Shown: in pieces, positions 1 to 5,915 of the stretch
Layout: each line of letters starts with the position of its first letter
Position numbering within the stretch: position 1 is the first letter of the stretch
The notes under the pieces: generated by a model
The model's database searches: none
What the model saw: only the letters and a program-made list of their open reading frames with translations
What the model was told of the DNA's origin: nothing
Program-made: the position numbers and the translations under genes
Source of the DNA: an uncultured bacterium
GTDB lineage: Bacteria > Pseudomonadota > Alphaproteobacteria > CAISDR01
Length of the DNA: 12,919 nucleotides
Reading direction: 5' to 3'
Assembly: GCA_903884125.1 (NCBI GenBank)
Contig: CAISDR010000127.1
Span: 1-12,919 of the forward strand

Positions 1-180
1 GCACCGGGTGGATTTTATTTCGGTCGCATAAACAATAAAATAACCGGTGCGCCACCAGATTTTACAACCGTCAAATCAGGCGTGGAAGCCGACTATCGAC
101 GCAAGCGTTCAGACCAACTGCTTGGCGAATATATTGCGCGGCTAAGACGCCATGCCCAGATTGATGGTGCAAAGCCATGA
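1..180 (+). CDS. C-terminal fragment of a probable PpiC-type peptidyl-prolyl cis-trans isomerase
   Basis: Frame 1 is open from the window edge to TGA at 178-180 and gives 59 residues, so the start lies outside the window. The fragment begins with APGGFYFGRIN, resembling the G-[FW]-[HY]-hydrophobic-hydrophobic-R-[VI] segment that ends a parvulin/PpiC rotamase domain. A charged helical tail follows (SGVEADYRRKRSDQLLGEYI), as in PpiC/SurA-like periplasmic foldases after the 'F..V...V...' segment. Such proteins catalyse proline isomerisation and act as envelope chaperones. The stop overlaps the start of the next gene (ATGA, 177-180), suggesting translational coupling. In my recollection, HupE/UreJ_2 genes often follow a peptidyl-prolyl isomerase, which supports the call. 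With only the tail visible, the family assignment is tentative. Confidence 0.6.
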   Translation, partial: APGGFYFGRINNKITGAPPDFTTVKSGVEADYRRKRSDQLLGEYIARLRRHAQIDGAKP

Positions 181-1379
181 CCGGATTGCGCGCCTTCTGT
201 TCACTTTTATTGCTGATCCCAACAATTTTTTTCAGCATCAAGGCAGATGGGCACGAAACATCGGAGTCCTATCTGTTTGCCGAAATCAACGGCCCCAAAG
301 TCGAACTGCTGGTACAGGCGGCACCACGTGACATTGCCCGCCTTGGCCCCGAAACCACGATCAAGCAGCATCTGGAGCAGGCGATTGGTGTTCGAAGCAG
401 GGCCGGTGCCTGCAGGCGGACCGAAATAAAATCACTTGGCACATCCGGCAGCGGACTTGAACGTCTGCGGTTGACGTATGCCTGTCTCGATGGAGCGGAA
501 ATCGAATTGCGGGCCGGTTTGTTTTCATCGGTCATGACCAATCATGTCACCCTGGCCAGCGGCGTCGTCAATGGCGGGACACTCGAGCAATTTGCTTTTG
601 GCGCAGGACTGAATACATGGCGTCCCACGGCCGAAGGCGCGGATATATCGGACCAGTCCGACCTGACCGCGCGGATGAACGGACTTGAGCGATATCTGGC
701 GCTGGGCTTCATTCATATCTTTCTGGGTGCAGATCACATGCTTTTTCTGTTTGGGCTGGTCGCCTGCTATGGGCTGACCCGCGGGTTGGTCTGGGCGATC
801 AGCGGTTTTACGCTTGGTCATTCAATTTCGTTGGCGCTGATTTCGTTGCAACTGGTGCAACCACCGGGTTATCTGACAGAATCCATGATCGGCCTTACGA
901 TCATGCTGATCGGGCTGGATGGATTACTGGAATCAAAAGTTTCAATTCGCGCAGCCAGTATCCCGACCCTTATTGTTCCGGCGTCATTGGGCGTATTCTC
1001 GCTTTTCGGGTTTGGTCATTTCCAGCCCTGGATGTTTGCGGGCCTTGGGCTTGCGATGTGGGGTTATACCGGCCTTGCTGGCAGCCAGGAAATCCGGCCA
1101 TGGCTGCGTCCGCTGGCAACCATAATGTTTGGTCTTGTTCACGGATCAGGATTTGCCGGTGGCCTGATCGAAATCGGACTGCCTACCGGAAAATTGATCG
1201 GCAGCATTCTGGCATTTAATGTCGGTGTCGAATTCGGCCAGCTGACGATTGCTGGCATCTCTGCCCTGCTGCTCAGGCAACTGGCACTTTGGCTGGGTCG
1301 AAGCGCAGCATTGTCGCTTAGTATTTTTGCCACCGCCAGCTATGGCAGCGCCCAGTTTGCGCTTAGAGTCCTTAACTAG
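177..1379 (+). CDS. HupE/UreJ_2-family integral membrane protein with periplasmic N-terminal domain
   Basis: The 400-residue protein starts at ATG 177, overlapping the preceding stop. Residues 1-23 form a signal peptide (hydrophobic core CSLLLLIPTIFFS). Residues 24-165 are a soluble, presumably periplasmic domain. The C-terminal half (about 170-400) is polytopic, with about 6-7 hydrophobic helices and polar or histidine motifs typical of HupE/UreJ-type proteins: H180-x3-G-A-D-H187 (HIFLGADH), GFTLGHS (211-216), FGLVHGSGFAGGL (318-330) and FNVGVEFGQL (347-356). HupE and UreJ relatives are linked to nickel uptake for hydrogenase or urease. No hydrogenase, urease or nickel gene lies here, and this longer secreted-domain branch has no established substrate, so metal transport is only a possibility. 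It probably forms an operon with the upstream isomerase. Its stop (1377-1379) lies 12 bases from the stop of the convergent small gene. Confidence 0.85.
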   Translation: MTGLRAFCSLLLLIPTIFFSIKADGHETSESYLFAEINGPKVELLVQAAPRDIARLGPETTIKQHLEQAIGVRSRAGACRRTEIKSLGTSGSGLERLRLTYACLDGAEIELRAGLFSSVMTNHVTLASGVVNGGTLEQFAFGAGLNTWRPTAEGADISDQSDLTARMNGLERYLALGFIHIFLGADHMLFLFGLVACYGLTRGLVWAISGFTLGHSISLALISLQLVQPPGYLTESMIGLTIMLIGLDGLLESKVSIRAASIPTLIVPASLGVFSLFGFGHFQPWMFAGLGLAMWGYTGLAGSQEIRPWLRPLATIMFGLVHGSGFAGGLIEIGLPTGKLIGSILAFNVGVEFGQLTIAGISALLLRQLALWLGRSAALSLSIFATASYGSAQFALRVLN

Positions 1380-1391
1380 ATGCCAGTAAGA

Positions 1392-1748
1392 TCATTTGAT
1401 CATGCCCATACGCCAGCACCCGGCACCCGATGGATCATTCGGAATAACACCTGCTGGCCCATAGCTGCGACAGGCAATCAGTTCACCGGTTATGGTATTA
1501 AGCCGCCAGAGGACAGAATTGTTACCGGTCCCGCCGGATTCAACCATGGTGTATGGCGCGGGTGGCTGCACTGGGTCCACATGGCTTACCATGATCGTTG
1601 CCGAATAGCTCATGCCGATGGCAAGAATGGTGCAGCAGAATAACGCCCCAACCGCCTGTATCACATAGGCCAAAAGCGGTGGTGAGGAGCTTGGGGTGCG
1701 AACAGCGCCTACCTGCTCACCATCGTCTGCTTCTTTGCCCTTTGTCAC
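1392..1748 (-). CDS. Small hypothetical single-pass membrane protein
   Basis: I do not recognise a named family. Read from GTG at 1748 the protein has 118 residues: a polar N-terminus (about 1-22), one strong TM helix (about 24-49, AYVIQAVGALFCCTILAIGM), a proline-rich linker, and a C-terminal tail with LWRLNTITGELIAC and GCWRM. The W-R-L-[ND]-T-x-T-G-x-L/V-x-x-C pattern occurs in many small proteobacterial membrane-anchored proteins of unknown role. C93 and C111 could pair in an oxidising periplasm. GTG 1748 was chosen because GGAAGG lies 8 bases upstream and because the reading frame further upstream is AT-rich and unlike coding sequence. An ATG at 1865 would give 157 residues, but it has no visible ribosome binding site. 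The gene follows the SDR gene on the same strand after about 144 bases. Confidence 0.6.
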   Translation of the reverse strand: MTKGKEADDGEQVGAVRTPSSSPPLLAYVIQAVGALFCCTILAIGMSYSATIMVSHVDPVQPPAPYTMVESGGTGNNSVLWRLNTITGELIACRSYGPAGVIPNDPSGAGCWRMGMIK

Positions 1749-1892
1749 GATGCCCGCCTTCCAGAAGATAATTCGCAATCTATTTGGCGCTAAGATACCA
1801 CTTAAAATGCTTAATAATATGTGAATAAGAGGCGATAGACACGCCCTGCGACCTTGTGTCGACATACTAGGGCTGCGGGCATGTTGCCCTGT
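1749..1892 (-). other. AT-rich gap between SDR gene and small membrane-protein gene
   Basis: These 144 bases lie downstream of the SDR stop (1893-1895) and upstream of the GTG I favour for the small membrane protein. The part at about 1770-1830 is much richer in A+T than its surroundings and probably holds a promoter for the small gene. I could not find a -35/-10 pair with convincing spacing. GGGC-ATGTT-GCCC near 1877-1889 is a weak hairpin without a T-run, so I do not call a terminator. If the small gene really starts at ATG 1865, most of this stretch is coding. Confidence 0.3.
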
Positions 1893-2759
1893 TCACCCCC
1901 TTGAAGCTGGAAGCAGCCCCAGTACCTTGCCGAAGATGCGGTCGACGATACGGGCGGGAAGATAACGGGTGACATAATGCTGTAAAAGGCTTGGCGTGAT
2001 GACATAACGCACTTTCGGCGATGGCGTTGTAAGCACGCTCAGCACCAGTTGGCCCACTTTCTCCAGCGGTATCGCACTGGCGGTAACGGATTCAAGATAG
2101 ACCAGCATTTTGCTGATCGCACCCGCGTAAACGGTATTATCATAAATCGAAAAATCTACTTGCTCGTTTTTCCCCCAGATCGCTGTTGCAACTGGGCCCG
2201 GCTCGATCAGGATCACATCAACACCATAGATCAGAAATTCACGCCGCAAGGCATCTGATACCGCCTCTACCGCGAATTTCGATGCGCCATAGGCACCGGC
2301 CAGCGGTGTGACCACCTTGCCGGCAACACTCGATATGTTGACGATACGACCTGGCTGACCACTGAATCCGCTTGCGGCTCCCAGCAATGGGGCAAAGGCC
2401 TGGGTTGTGATCAGAAGTCCTGTGACATTGACGTCAAATTGTTTTCGAAACTGATCGATCGGAAGGTGCGCCAGGGGTCCCGGCACGGCAATGCCAGCAT
2501 TATTCACAAGTCCAAACAGCGGTTGACCGGCCAGTTCAGCGCGCACCCGATCAGCTGCCGCATGAACCGCGACCTCATCGGTCACGTCAAACATCATTGG
2601 CACAAATGCATTGCCAAATGCCTGACAGGCGCGTTCAGCATCTTCAGACTTGCGCACAGACCCAAACACCCGAAAACCGGCGCCCGTTAATGCCTGTACT
2701 GCACCCCAGCCAATGCCTGTGGATACCCCTGTGACAACAACTGATCGCATGCTGGTCAT
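1893..2759 (-). CDS. Short-chain dehydrogenase/reductase (classical SDR)
   Basis: This is a complete 288-residue classical SDR. It is a cytosolic NAD(P)(H)-dependent oxidoreductase with a Rossmann fold that interconverts alcohols and carbonyls. Visible motifs are the nucleotide-binding TGVSTGIG (10-17), D-V-T after beta-3 (about 58-60), NNAG (86-89), the structural Asn of FDVNVTG (N111), catalytic Ser of ISSVAG (S144), and Tyr/Lys of YGASK (Y157, K161). S-to-Y spacing of 13 matches the family. Arg/Lys after beta-2 (SVRK) hints at NADP preference. The C-terminal extension (about 195-288) resembles retinol-dehydrogenase-like SDRs, but the substrate cannot be read from sequence. ATG 2759 was chosen because AGGAG lies 5 bases upstream; a TTG at 2777 would add six residues upstream of that site. 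It follows the sensor kinase on the same strand after 53 bases. Confidence 0.93.
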   Translation of the reverse strand: MTSMRSVVVTGVSTGIGWGAVQALTGAGFRVFGSVRKSEDAERACQAFGNAFVPMMFDVTDEVAVHAAADRVRAELAGQPLFGLVNNAGIAVPGPLAHLPIDQFRKQFDVNVTGLLITTQAFAPLLGAASGFSGQPGRIVNISSVAGKVVTPLAGAYGASKFAVEAVSDALRREFLIYGVDVILIEPGPVATAIWGKNEQVDFSIYDNTVYAGAISKMLVYLESVTASAIPLEKVGQLVLSVLTTPSPKVRYVITPSLLQHYVTRYLPARIVDRIFGKVLGLLPASRG

Positions 2760-2764
2760 ATACA

Positions 2765-2769
2765 CTCCT
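2765..2769 (-). promoter_or_regulatory. Shine-Dalgarno site fixing the SDR start
   Basis: Read on the minus strand this is AGGAG followed by five bases (TGTAT) and ATG at 2759. It is the clearest ribosome binding site in the window and argues for MTSMRSVVV as the true N-terminus. It also shows that the SDR gene has its own strong translation start rather than depending on coupling to the kinase gene, which stops 53 bases upstream. Confidence 0.75.
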
Positions 2770-2812
2770 ATGTCCAATAGATATTCAGGTCATTTTACAA
2801 TTAAGATTCGAA

Positions 2813-4894
2813 TTATACCGCCGGGCGGTCCGTGGCGGTCAGTTCAGACAGTGCCCGGGCGAAACTATCAAAATTCATAGGCTTCACCAGACAATCGTCC
2901 ATACCGGCCTGCAGGAACTGCCCCCGGTGTTTGGGGTCGGCATCTGCCGTAAAGCCCAGAATGGGAATCTGTCGATAGGGTGCTGCCATCTGCCGAATGG
3001 CGCGCGTCGCTGTGACACCATCCATAATCGGCATCTGAATATCCATCACGATCAGGTCTGGAACGGTGTGCGCCAACGCGGACAGAAGGTCCTGCCCATT
3101 TTCAAAAGTTTCAACCTCATGACCCCATTTCAGCAGAATGGAACGAAGCAACATTCTATTGACCGGATGATCATCAGCCGCAAACACTTTCAGACTGCGC
3201 GCGAAATATGGCTTTGCGTCCAATACCGTCTGGTCCGGCAGCGTTTCAGCAATTTCCATGGGGATTTCAAGCCGGAATACTGATCCGCGTCCAATTTCGC
3301 TTTCACAACCAAGTTCACCACCCATGCGTATGGCAAGGCCGCGGGCAATCGTGAGGCCCATGCCGGATTCGCCGGATCGCCTTGTCAGGCTGCTGTCAGG
3401 CTGGGTAAGCGCAGAGAACAGTTTTGCGCGGGCATCCTCGCTAAATCCCATGCCTGTATCAGAAACGCTGATACGCAGCATCGTCGCATGAGAGCGGGTA
3501 AGTGTATCAACATCAATCTGAACACCGCCGATCATTGTATATTTGATCGAGTTGGAAATGAGCTTGTTCAGGATCTGGCGCAGTCTGATCGGATCGCCAA
3601 CCAGAAACGGTGGTACATCGGGCGCCACGCGCGCCGAAAGGCTGATACCATTTTGATCTGCCAATGGACCGAAGGCTGCAATCTGTGCGTCAATAAGGCC
3701 CCGTATGGAAAAACTCTTGCGATCCAGCACAAGGCTCGCGGATTCAAGGCGTGCCACATCCAGCAGATCGTCAAGCATCCCGCGCAATGAGGTCGCTGAG
3801 TCTTGAGCTGCGTTGACGAATTCATGCTGTTCGGGGCTGAGTTTTGTATCTGCCAGCAATCTCAGCATTCCCACCAGGCCGTTTGCTGGCGTACGCATGT
3901 CATGGCTGACATTTGCGATAAACTGATTTTTTGCCTCGTTCATTTCTTCGAGATTTATGCGCAGTGCCTCGGTCAGGGTAACATCCTGAATGGTGCGCTG
4001 AAAAACTGCCACTGCGGGATCAACATCGGAAAATCGTAACGCGGTTTCGCGGACAAGCCGGACAGGTCCGTGTGGCAGGCGGACACGATACAGCCATTGT
4101 CCCGCGACATCATCGTCAGGTGGTGCTGTGTCCAATTCCCCCTCGGCGATCAGATTTCGCAAAATTGCCAGCGGATTTCCTGCCTGCGGTATTGTCACAC
4201 CGAACATTTCAGGAAAGTTTGGTGACCAGTTGCTGGTCCCCGAATTTTTGTCTTCGACAATCCAAGCAATATTATTTGCACCCAGTGCCTTTATCCCGAC
4301 TACAAGAAAAAATTGGGTCTGTACAAAATTCTGCCATGTTGTAATCGCCAGCGACAACTGACCCAGAGCCGACATGGCCACGAACAAGGCCAGATAGTCC
4401 GCATCCTCATTATGACTGCCAACCGCAACCGCCATACTTGCAATATTCACCGGTAGCGCGAATGCCAGAACAGTTACCGGTGTTGATCCAGCAATCCCGA
4501 CGGCCAGCGCACACAGCAGCGACGACCCACAAATAAGGATGGCCTGGACGGCAAACGGCGCCCAGGGCAGATATATGAAAATTGCAGCCGCAAGGCCGAT
4601 GCCTACACCACCGGCAAAGAACACCCGCAGATAGGCCGAGCGTTGAAAGTCGATACGGCGGCGTTCGTGGCCATGCCACCAGATACCAAGAATGGGGACG
4701 ACAGCGGCAATTGATCCTGCAATCAATGGCAAAAGCTGTTGAGGCGCAAACGTGTCCCATAACAAAAGGGCAAAAAACGGCCCAGCCATGCCAAGCCCCA
4801 GAACCATAAGAAGGCCATTAGCCTTGAGCATGGCAAGCTGGGCCTGCTGCACCTGCGGCAGGTTTTGGGTTCGGTACCAAGGGTCAATCATCAT
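2813..4894 (-). CDS. Hybrid sensor histidine kinase: 6TM-PAS-HisKA-HATPase-receiver
   Basis: The 693-residue inner-membrane kinase has six TM helices (about 28-46, 53-74, 90-108, 112-134, 137-158, 167-188) joined by short loops, so the signal is probably sensed in or near the membrane. A PAS-like region follows (about 203-308; WIVEDKNSGTSNWSPNFPEMFG). The HisKA H-box is ANVSHDMRTPANG with phospho-acceptor H331. The ATPase has the N-box (LISNSIKYT, N448), G1 (DTGMGF, 479-484) and G2 (SGMGLTIAR, about 510-517). The C-terminal receiver has D574/D575, phospho-acceptor D618 (VMDIQMP), T649 and K671 (LVKPM). All catalytic residues are intact. Output needs an Hpt protein or separate regulator, and none is in this window. 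It is divergent from the haloalkane dehalogenase and upstream of the SDR gene on the same strand. ATG 4894 is used; no strong Shine-Dalgarno site is visible. Confidence 0.93.
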   Translation of the reverse strand: MMIDPWYRTQNLPQVQQAQLAMLKANGLLMVLGLGMAGPFFALLLWDTFAPQQLLPLIAGSIAAVVPILGIWWHGHERRRIDFQRSAYLRVFFAGGVGIGLAAAIFIYLPWAPFAVQAILICGSSLLCALAVGIAGSTPVTVLAFALPVNIASMAVAVGSHNEDADYLALFVAMSALGQLSLAITTWQNFVQTQFFLVVGIKALGANNIAWIVEDKNSGTSNWSPNFPEMFGVTIPQAGNPLAILRNLIAEGELDTAPPDDDVAGQWLYRVRLPHGPVRLVRETALRFSDVDPAVAVFQRTIQDVTLTEALRINLEEMNEAKNQFIANVSHDMRTPANGLVGMLRLLADTKLSPEQHEFVNAAQDSATSLRGMLDDLLDVARLESASLVLDRKSFSIRGLIDAQIAAFGPLADQNGISLSARVAPDVPPFLVGDPIRLRQILNKLISNSIKYTMIGGVQIDVDTLTRSHATMLRISVSDTGMGFSEDARAKLFSALTQPDSSLTRRSGESGMGLTIARGLAIRMGGELGCESEIGRGSVFRLEIPMEIAETLPDQTVLDAKPYFARSLKVFAADDHPVNRMLLRSILLKWGHEVETFENGQDLLSALAHTVPDLIVMDIQMPIMDGVTATRAIRQMAAPYRQIPILGFTADADPKHRGQFLQAGMDDCLVKPMNFDSFARALSELTATDRPAV

Positions 4895-5011
4895 GTCGCC
4901 TGTTGCATTTGGTTTGCAGGACTATTTACAGCCCCAATACCGATTTGATCTGGACTTGGCGAAAACAAACGCAACACTATGACAAAGCTGACAAGTACCC
5001 AGGGGGCAACC
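4895..5011. promoter_or_regulatory. Divergent promoter region between sensor kinase and haloalkane dehalogenase
   Basis: About 117 bases separate the kinase ATG from the GTG I favour for the dehalogenase, so both genes should be driven from here. On the + strand, TTGGCG (4956-4961) and TATGAC (4978-4983), 16 bases apart, each match 4 of 6 positions of the sigma-70 boxes. Transcription from them would begin near 4990, downstream of the ATG at 4979, which fits translation from GTG 5012. I found no convincing minus-strand promoter for the kinase and no clear inverted repeat. Confidence 0.35.
5001..5006 (+). promoter_or_regulatory. Ribosome binding site deciding the dehalogenase start
   Basis: AGGGGG lies five bases before GTG 5012. 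No purine-rich site precedes the alternative ATG at 4979. With the GTG start, the protein length and active-site numbering align closely with LinB. Confidence 0.5.
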
Positions 5012-5902
5012 GTGACCATCCCATTTACTGACACACCATTGCCCAAATCTTTTGTTACCGCAAATGGTGCCCGCATGGCCTTTCACACTCAGGGCCAGGG
5101 TGACACCATCCTGTTCCTGCACGGAAATCCCACATCATCGTATCTCTGGCGCAATATCCTTCCCCAGCTGGCCCATCTGGGCCGCTGCGTGGCACCCGAC
5201 CTGATTGGCATGGGTGACAGCGCCAAACTTGATCCATCCGGACCTGATCGCTACCGGTTCGTGGAGCAATATGACTATATGGCCAAAGCGCTTGAAGCCA
5301 TCAACATCGGAAGCAATGTTACGCTTGTCCTTCACGACTGGGGGTCGGCCCTTGGTTTTCACTGGGCCAATAAGCACCGCGATCGGGTAAAAGCCATCGC
5401 CTACATGGAGGGTATTGTCCGCCCATTTGCAGACTGGTCGGAATGGAATGAAGCAGCCCGTGGCGTGTTTCAGGGCTTCCGGTCCGAAGCGGGCGAGACG
5501 ATGATTCTGGAAAAGAATGTTTTTGTCGAACGCGTTTTGCCAGGATCGATCATTCGCAAACTGACGGATATGGAAATGGCCCATTACCGCGCGCCGTTCC
5601 TGACGCCGGGCGAAGATCGCCGTCCGACACTGACCTGGCCGCGTCAGATACCCATTGGGGGTGAACCACCTGATGTCACACAGATCACAACAGATTATGC
5701 TGAATGGATGGCGCATAATGATTTGCCCAAGCTGTTCATAAATGCTGAACCCGGCGCCATTCTGACGGGTCCTGTGCGCGAATTCTGCCGCACATGGCGC
5801 AACCAGACGGAGGTGACGGTAAAGGGCAGCCATTTCATTCAGGAAGACAGCCCCAATGAAATTGCGGCCGCGCTGACAGCCTGGATCAGTGCCCGGCAGT
5901 GA
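5012..5902 (+). CDS. Haloalkane dehalogenase, subfamily II (DhaA/LinB-like)
   Basis: This alpha/beta-hydrolase hydrolyses carbon-halogen bonds of haloalkanes to an alcohol, halide and a proton, normally in the cytosol without a cofactor. From GTG 5012 it has 296 residues, the length of LinB. The complete subfamily II set is visible: HGNPTSSYLWRN with halide-stabilising N39, nucleophile D109 and second halide ligand W110 in HDWGSALGF, catalytic acid E133 in YMEGIVRP, and catalytic H274 in KGSHFIQEDSP. These agree within two positions with LinB N38, D108, W109, E132 and H272. The cap domain lies at about 135-215. ATG 4979 would give 307 residues, but lacks a ribosome binding site and extends beyond the usual family N-terminus. 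It is divergent from a hybrid kinase and convergent with flgK, with 13 bases between stops. The natural substrate is unknown. Confidence 0.93.
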   Translation: MTIPFTDTPLPKSFVTANGARMAFHTQGQGDTILFLHGNPTSSYLWRNILPQLAHLGRCVAPDLIGMGDSAKLDPSGPDRYRFVEQYDYMAKALEAINIGSNVTLVLHDWGSALGFHWANKHRDRVKAIAYMEGIVRPFADWSEWNEAARGVFQGFRSEAGETMILEKNVFVERVLPGSIIRKLTDMEMAHYRAPFLTPGEDRRPTLTWPRQIPIGGEPPDVTQITTDYAEWMAHNDLPKLFINAEPGAILTGPVREFCRTWRNQTEVTVKGSHFIQEDSPNEIAAALTAWISARQ

Positions 5903-5904
5903 CA

Positions 5905-5912
5905 GGCGCGCC
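5905..5912. repeat. 8-bp palindrome in the dehalogenase/flgK convergent gap
   Basis: GGCGCGCC is a perfect palindrome filling most of the 13-base gap between the dehalogenase stop (5900-5902) and the flgK stop (5916-5918). It has no loop and only a short T-rich stretch on the + side (GATTTATTT), so it is at most a weak bidirectional transcription end. Confidence 0.3.
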
Positions 5913-5915
5913 GAT

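Noticed and set aside
1875..1892. GGGC-ATGTT-GCCC as a terminator after the SDR gene
   Set aside because: The stem is only four base pairs and no T-run follows on the minus strand.
4979..5011. N-terminal extension of the dehalogenase as a signal or targeting peptide
   Set aside because: The 11 residues are polar (MTKLTSTQGAT) with no hydrophobic core, and the GTG start explains the sequence better.
5135..5833. Long open frame of 232 codons on the minus strand, antisense to the dehalogenase
   Set aside because: It lies wholly inside a gene with a complete active site, its translation shows no domain, and it has no ribosome binding site. It is a by-product of codon use.
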